A stretch of 35,440 bases of DNA from CAYQTE01 sp964420285 (lineage in GTDB: Bacteria > Planctomycetota > Phycisphaerae > Tepidisphaerales > Tepidisphaeraceae). Every line of letters starts with the position of its first letter. Position 1 is the stretch's first letter. Made by a program: the position numbers and the translations under genes. The notes under the pieces are model-generated. The model was not told the origin of the DNA. It saw nothing but the letters and a program-made list of their open reading frames with translations, and did not search any database. The stretch lies in the NCBI GenBank assembly GCA_964420285.1, contig CAYQTE010000052.1, positions 1 to 35,440 of the forward strand, in the 5' to 3' direction. Positions 30,772 to 35,440 of the stretch are shown in pieces.

Positions 30772-31011
30772 ATGAAAAGCGTCACGCTGTACACCAAGCC
30801 GGATTGCAGTTTGTGCGCCTCGGTTGAGGACGTAATCGCCCAGGTCGCCCGCCGCCGGCGATTTCGGTTGACCCGCCGCAACATTCTGGACGACCCGTAC
30901 GACCACGAGCAGTATCGCGAGGCCATTCCGGTGGTGCTGGTCGATGGCACGGAGATCGCGAGATACCGCCTGACGGCGTTTCAACTGGAAGCGGCACTGG
31001 ACGCGCCGTGA
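30772..31011 (+). CDS. Glutaredoxin-like protein (thioredoxin fold, CxxC)
   Basis: 79 residues. MKSVTLYTKPDCSLCASVED contains the redox motif CSLC after the first strand, and IPVVLVDGTEIARYRLTAFQLEAAL is the cis-Pro region and final helix of the glutaredoxin-like DUF836/thioredoxin_2 family. It is shorter than classical glutaredoxin. Likely acts in dithiol reduction; partner unknown. It follows the 509-residue protein by 57 bp and ends 11 bp before the convergent ABC permease gene. Confidence 0.8.
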   Translation: MKSVTLYTKPDCSLCASVEDVIAQVARRRRFRLTRRNILDDPYDHEQYREAIPVVLVDGTEIARYRLTAFQLEAALDAP

Positions 31012-31022
31012 ATTGTGCCGAA

Positions 31023-31949
31023 CTACTCTTCGCCGCCGCCCAGTTCGCGGTTCTGGAAGAGCAACATCCCCACCGACAGGGCAAAAGCCACGTACGAGAT
31101 CGCGTACAGTGACGCCACCGCGACGTAATGCCATAGCATGCCGACGGCGATGGCGGTTGTGTCCGTGGCGTAGTTCGTGCCCGCGACGGCTACAGTCCCC
31201 AAAACCGCCCGGTCGCGCAAGTCGAAAATCACCAGGAACGGCAGCAACAGGCTCATCACCCAGGCCCCGAACTGCACGATGACCCCATGACCCGCCAGCG
31301 GCGCGCCGGGATCGTTGCTGAAGAACGGCACCAGAAACCGCGCCAGATTGCCCGCGATGTACAGAAGGATCACCACCGGAAGATTCACCACAAGCGACAT
31401 CCGCGTGGAAACCGCCACGCCCACGGCCGCCAGCGTGCTAATCTGCAGCCACAGCAGCACCAGGCTCGGCACCAATCCGGCCACGTTCATTTTCCACATG
31501 TCGTGGATGGCCTTGAGTTCCTGGTCGTTGACGGTGTTGGTGGTCATGGCCGGCTGCTGATCGCCGGGAATGCGCAGCACCGTGCAGAGAATCAGGATCG
31601 TTCCCAGAACCGCCACTCCCAGCGCGGCCGACAAAATGATGCCCAGGTATTTTCCCACCACGACCTCAACGCGGCGGACGGGTTTGCTCATGAGCGTGAG
31701 CATGGTGCGGTCTTCGATTTCGCTGTGGATCGACTTGCTGGTGGCGAACAGTGTCGCGATCAGCACGAGAATCATGATGATGTCCAGCCCCACGAGCTTG
31801 AACATCGCCGTATCCTCGCCGAGGGTGAAAAACGGCAGCATCGCGTGAATGCCGATGATGGCGATTCCCAGATACAGCAGCAGCGAATAGATCGGCTGAA
31901 AAACCGCGTCGAGAAACGTGTAGCGAAGAATGACAAGCGTTCTGTGCAT
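31023..31949 (-). CDS. ABC-2 type transporter permease
   Basis: 308 residues from ATG 31949 with about six hydrophobic segments. TSKSIHSEIEDRTMLTLMSKPVRRVEVVVGKYLGI is the ABC-2/NosY coupling region, where E(x)nT(x)8P(x)3 connects to the ATPase. Later helices include GVAVSTRMSLVVNLPVVILLYIAGNL. The middle contains a periplasmic or linker loop (about 140-165) with Gln/Asn/Thr-rich sequence. No ATP-binding partner lies in the window; it may lie elsewhere. Gene ends 11 bp from the glutaredoxin-like gene (convergent). Substrate unknown. Upstream are 331 bp holding a REPIN-like pair and no gene. Confidence 0.85.
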   Translation of the reverse strand: MHRTLVILRYTFLDAVFQPIYSLLLYLGIAIIGIHAMLPFFTLGEDTAMFKLVGLDIIMILVLIATLFATSKSIHSEIEDRTMLTLMSKPVRRVEVVVGKYLGIILSAALGVAVLGTILILCTVLRIPGDQQPAMTTNTVNDQELKAIHDMWKMNVAGLVPSLVLLWLQISTLAAVGVAVSTRMSLVVNLPVVILLYIAGNLARFLVPFFSNDPGAPLAGHGVIVQFGAWVMSLLLPFLVIFDLRDRAVLGTVAVAGTNYATDTTAIAVGMLWHYVAVASLYAISYVAFALSVGMLLFQNRELGGGEE

Positions 31950-32077
31950 GGTGATCAATTCAGACGCGGAAGCATATCAGAACGGGCGCGGATTGTCAGC
32001 AGCGGGTCCAACGCGGGCCGAATGGAGAGCGCCCGAAAATCCGGGAAACGGTAACCTGATGTGTAGCAACCTCTTAC

Positions 32078-32206
32078 CCCCTCCCCTGGTATTCCGGGGG
32101 AGGGTCGGGGTGGGGGTTGGCCGTGGCGGGGTTCCCCTGGGGCAAGCGACGGAGCGCCGCGTGAAGAACCCCCACCTCACTCCTCCCCCGGAGTACCAGG
32201 GGAGGA
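32078..32206. repeat. REPIN-like pair: two inverted CCCTCCCCTGGTA-type repeats
   Basis: Copy 3 (32078-32118) reads CCCTCCCCTGGTATTCCGGG then GGAGGGTCGGGGTGGGGGTT. Copy 4 (32167-32206) is the reverse complement of nearly the same sequence (a few differences), 48 bases away, so the two face each other and can fold together. It lies in the 331-bp space between the ABC permease and the glycosidase gene, in which no gene is seen. Same family as copies at 24133 and 28294. Confidence 0.8.
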
Positions 32207-32280
32207 TGAAAAGATGGCAGCCCGGAAAACCGGGCACACTCGCCATGCCATCGTTTAGATTAGTTGTGCGCGAACCTCGG

Positions 32281-35200
32281 CTATTGTGCGATCAGTCGCA
32301 CCGGTCCAATCAATCCGTGAGCGACCGGCGCCGCGGCGGCTGTTGCGCCGCGTCCACGGCCGGCCGCGCCGGCCGGCGCACCCCGAGCCGCGCCGCGTCC
32401 GGCCGCGCCGGCCGCAGGGCCGACAGGCGCGCCGACAACACCGGCCGGCATGTTGCCCGGTACCGAGTTCCCCGCCGGGGGCGCTCCAGGCCCGCCGGGA
32501 GCGCCCGGCGCGCCGCGTGCGCCACGGCCGCCTGCCGCGGGAGCCGGCCCACCACCGCCGCCACCACGACCGGCGATGGTCGGAACCTGCACCTGCACCT
32601 CAAGCGTATTGGCGCCGGTCTTGATCGCGGCCGTCACGTCCCAGACATACGACGGCCAGGATCGCGCCTCGAAATCCGTCCCGTTCAGGCGGATATGCGC
32701 CACTTCGTTCACTTCGCCCAGATCGAGATAGAGACGCTGGCCTTGCGGCAACGTGGCCGGCGCGGTGAACGTTTTGGTGTAATCCGCGATGCCGGTAAAT
32801 GTTGCGTTGCCCAGATCTTCCCACGATTTGAGCGGTGTGGTCAACGCCGTCGCGCCGAGCTTCACGGTCCAGTCGCCGTCCAGAGCGACGACGGTCTGGC
32901 TCGCGCTCACGGATGGAACCGCCTGTGCGGCGGTCGGCGGCAGCGGGCCGATCACGATGAACTTCGCCTCCTGCGGTCCAAGCGTCAGGGGCACGGCGAC
33001 GGTTCCGTCGGCCTTGGGGGCGCCAGCCAACGCATGAATCGTTGCATCGCTGGCATCCCAGACCTGCACCTGCCCGGTGCCGACAAGCGTCGCCGTCCGA
33101 GTGAGCGTCTGACGCGACTCATTGAAGAAGAAATAGACCTCGCCATCCTTCATCGTGCGCCGCGTGTATTTGATCGCCGGCGCGGGCGTGTTGAGCTTGA
33201 CATCGGGCGTGGGCAATGCGGCCACCACGCGGTCGGTGATTTGGCCCGTCGGTTCCAGCGTTGCGAAGCTGAGGTCCGGCGCACCCGGCTCCGGATGCAG
33301 GAAGCTCTTGTCCACAACCATCGTCGGTGTGCGGCCGACAAACACGACCTTGCCGCCGGCCTTGGCGAAGTCGCGCAGGCGGTCCAGCATATCCTTCTGA
33401 ATGACGGTGCATGTGGGAATGACAACGGCCTTGTAGACCTGGCCGCTCAGATTCTTCAGCCCGCCGTCCTCCAGCTTGCAATCGATCGCCAGGGCATCGT
33501 GATCGATATGGTCAAAGTCGATCTGGTGCTCCAACAACTGAGTCGTGAGGCGGACGGTGACGGTGTCGGCCTCCTGGTCATTGAGCCAATAGCTGTCGGT
33601 CGGATGATAAAGGGCGACCTGAGCCGCCGGCCGGCCGTTGGCCAGCAGCCATTGGGCGCGGCTGACGTACCAGCCGATGGCAAAGCCCGGGTCTTGCAGA
33701 GCGCCGACGGCCGGGGCACTGGTCAGGCCGCTGATGTTCATGAAGTTGATGCCGCGGACGAGTTGGTAGTCGGCGATGAACTTACCGTTTGAGCCCGGGC
33801 CGCCACCCTCTTCCTCCCACGACTGCGGATGGCCGTACATGTGGGCGGATGATGCGGCGATCTTGGGGAAATCGGCGACGATGCCCGGGCCGATCTGGCT
33901 GAGATTATCGATTCCCGGCACGCCGACCCAGCGCATGTCGCGCCAGAAGGAGCCTTCGTTGGTGACCATGCTCTCGCCGCGCGGGCTGATCTGCGTTTCC
34001 TCGTGATTGAGGTGAGCGCAGTAGGTCATGCCGTGCGCCCAGCAGTAATCCTGCATGCGCTTGTAGAAATTATCGCGGAACATGCCGCTCCACACGTCCC
34101 AGTAATCCGCCTTGACGCGCTGCGCCTCGGCCGTCAGCGGGGTGGCGAAGATTTCGGCGATATAAGGCTTGAAGTCGTATCCCTTTTGCGCCTGGAAAGT
34201 TTCCAGAAGCTTGGGAGTCCAGGGTGAGAAGCCCGTGTAGTCGGTCTCGTCGGCGCGGAAGCCAAGGATCGTCTTCCCGAATTCATCGCCGAAGTATTTC
34301 GCATAAGTTTCCGGAACCAGCTTGATATAGGTATCGGTGGCCACCGGATCGAGATAGTCAATCTCCGAATAGAGGCTGTCCTTGTCGCGCGTGCCGTCCT
34401 CGCGCTGGCCGTAGCGGGTCGGCGAGCTTCGATAAATGTGCCGCACAAACGTCAAGTCCCAGTTCCCACCGGCCGGAGCCGTCCATTTGAATTGCCCGTC
34501 GGCGGGAACCGGAATGATGGTGTACCGACCGCCCCCGCCCGCGCCGGCTCCAGGTCCCGCTCCGGCCGGGCCGCCTCGTGCGGCCGGTCCGCCGCCCCCG
34601 CGCGGTCCGCCAGCCGCTCGCGTGCCGGTGATGATGCTCTTGGTATTGGGCGGCAGATCAATGCTGAGCGTCTGCCCGGCGACGACGCTGTAGCGCACCG
34701 TCACGCCGTTGGCATCCTGCACGGCCACTTCCCACGTCGATCCGCTCGGGCCCAGCCACTTGAGCTTGCCATCGGCCGGCACAGGCACCGACTTGCCGGC
34801 ATCCGCGGCCCCGGCGGGCGCGGCAGCGCCCGGATTGGCGATAATCCCCAGCGTATCGGTCGGCAGCGGGAAACTGACGGTCTGCCCCCCGGCGACAGTG
34901 CAATGCGCGTCGGGAACGATCCCCTGCTGGCCGAGTTGCGGGTATTCCTTGCTGATCATCCCCCCCGCGAAACCGTCGGGATAGCCGTCATCGCCGTCGA
35001 TCCAGATTTTCATGCCGCGTTTCTTGCACTCATCGACGGCGGACTTCATGAGGTCGAAATACTCGGGGGAAAGGTATTTGGGCGACTTGCCGCCGCTGTT
35101 GACCATGTACGCGCCCCCGCCGTTGGCATCGACATGCTCGATATCCGACAGAATGCGCTCCCGCGGCGGCGGGAAACCCAGCGCCCAGTCGATGGCACAG

Positions 35201-35334
35201 TATTCCTTGGGCGGCTTGGGAAATGCGGCCGCCACGTCCGCCAGCGAGGGATTGGTCAACTCCCGCCAGGGCGAGGCCGCGCTGGCCAAGACCGGAAACA
35301 ACGCCAACAACGCCAATGGAAGCGATTTCCTCAT
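32281..35334 (-). CDS. Secreted GH106-like alpha-L-rhamnosidase with Gly/Ala/Arg-rich inserts
   Basis: 1017 residues. The signal peptide MRKSLPLALLALFPVLASAA is followed by a large glycoside-hydrolase domain. PKYLSPEYFDLMKSAVDECKKRGMKIWIDGDDGYPDGFAGG, GFRADETDYTGFSPWTPKL, THCAHLNHEE-like HGMTYCAHLNHEETQ and GINFMNISGLTSAP match the general pattern of GH106/Glyco_hydro_106 enzymes. These release L-rhamnose from plant pectins and glycans. A C-terminal jelly-roll (LYLDLGEVNEVAHIRLNGTDFEA) follows. Two Gly/Ala/Pro/Arg stretches, about 240-270 and 925-1005, are collagen-like and atypical. Two internal copies of PVPADG(K/Q)(L/F)KW (about 183 and 277) show a repeated element. The ATG has GGAG eight bases upstream. 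Exact substrate uncertain; family assignment is moderate. Confidence 0.82.
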   Translation of the reverse strand: MRKSLPLALLALFPVLASAASPWRELTNPSLADVAAAFPKPPKEYCAIDWALGFPPPRERILSDIEHVDANGGGAYMVNSGGKSPKYLSPEYFDLMKSAVDECKKRGMKIWIDGDDGYPDGFAGGMISKEYPQLGQQGIVPDAHCTVAGGQTVSFPLPTDTLGIIANPGAAAPAGAADAGKSVPVPADGKLKWLGPSGSTWEVAVQDANGVTVRYSVVAGQTLSIDLPPNTKSIITGTRAAGGPRGGGGPAARGGPAGAGPGAGAGGGGRYTIIPVPADGQFKWTAPAGGNWDLTFVRHIYRSSPTRYGQREDGTRDKDSLYSEIDYLDPVATDTYIKLVPETYAKYFGDEFGKTILGFRADETDYTGFSPWTPKLLETFQAQKGYDFKPYIAEIFATPLTAEAQRVKADYWDVWSGMFRDNFYKRMQDYCWAHGMTYCAHLNHEETQISPRGESMVTNEGSFWRDMRWVGVPGIDNLSQIGPGIVADFPKIAASSAHMYGHPQSWEEEGGGPGSNGKFIADYQLVRGINFMNISGLTSAPAVGALQDPGFAIGWYVSRAQWLLANGRPAAQVALYHPTDSYWLNDQEADTVTVRLTTQLLEHQIDFDHIDHDALAIDCKLEDGGLKNLSGQVYKAVVIPTCTVIQKDMLDRLRDFAKAGGKVVFVGRTPTMVVDKSFLHPEPGAPDLSFATLEPTGQITDRVVAALPTPDVKLNTPAPAIKYTRRTMKDGEVYFFFNESRQTLTRTATLVGTGQVQVWDASDATIHALAGAPKADGTVAVPLTLGPQEAKFIVIGPLPPTAAQAVPSVSASQTVVALDGDWTVKLGATALTTPLKSWEDLGNATFTGIADYTKTFTAPATLPQGQRLYLDLGEVNEVAHIRLNGTDFEARSWPSYVWDVTAAIKTGANTLEVQVQVPTIAGRGGGGGGPAPAAGGRGARGAPGAPGGPGAPPAGNSVPGNMPAGVVGAPVGPAAGAAGRGAARGAPAGAAGRGRGATAAAAPVAHGLIGPVRLIAQ

Positions 35335-35440
35335 GTCTGCATCTCCTGCTTTCGAGAAAGGCGCCTTCGACAGGTCAGGTGAGCAAGAAGCCTATCAAAA
35401 GCCCGGCCGGGTTTCCAGTTTCGCGAGCCAGCAGTGACAA

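Overview
The window is about 62-65% GC by eye and reads as a chromosomal segment of a Planctomycetota bacterium, probably Phycisphaerae-like. This rests on Thr-Thr-Gln-rich linkers in exported proteins, a GH106-type glycosidase, mixed use of Shine-Dalgarno sites and many palindromic repeats. It is an inference from gene content, not a phylogenetic test. There is no phage, integrase, transposase, rRNA or CRISPR array.

Layout. (1) 1-4175, minus strand: a pyrimidine/central-metabolism run pyrK - ABM-domain protein - small aspartic protease-like protein - pyrD - eno (eno is cut by the window start). A consensus promoter (TTGACA-17-TATAGT) and a terminator-like hairpin with a T7 run precede pyrK, so transcription attenuation is likely. 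(2) 4369-7929: mutT-like Nudix gene (plus), then fumC, a methyltransferase and a ParE/Phd-type toxin-antitoxin pair (all minus). (3) 8025-23729, minus strand: the centre of the window, an unusual kdp potassium-uptake locus. In transcription order it holds htrA-like protease, NtrC-type sigma-54 activator, sensor histidine kinase, receiver-TPR protein without a DNA-binding domain, a 27-residue membrane peptide, KdpF, KdpA1, a second divergent KdpA2, KdpB, an enlarged KdpC, and a KdpD-type sensor in which the kinase is replaced by a PTS EIIA domain; a GNAT gene follows closely. (4) 24283-24483: tRNA-Glu(TTC) with promoter and terminator. (5) 24860-26709, plus: argB-argF. (6) 26836-31949: lipid-free exported protein, RluA-type pseudouridine synthase, GT2 glycosyltransferase, a large conserved unknown, a glutaredoxin-like protein and an ABC-2 permease. 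(7) 32281-35334, minus: a secreted GH106-like glycosidase with Gly/Ala/Arg-rich inserts.

The kdp locus is the best candidate for an undescribed system. KdpA1 has the four classical K+ filter loops, while KdpA2 is changed in all four, yet only one kdpB and one kdpC are present. The fused KdpD-EIIA protein joins in one chain two proteins (KdpD and EIIANtr) known in E. coli to act on each other. The histidine kinase and receiver protein upstream appear to supply the phosphorelay that the shortened KdpD lacks, and a sigma-54 activator sits immediately before them. Intergenic spaces elsewhere are populated by several REP/REPIN-like inverted repeats, one of which supplies the stop codon of a methyltransferase gene.
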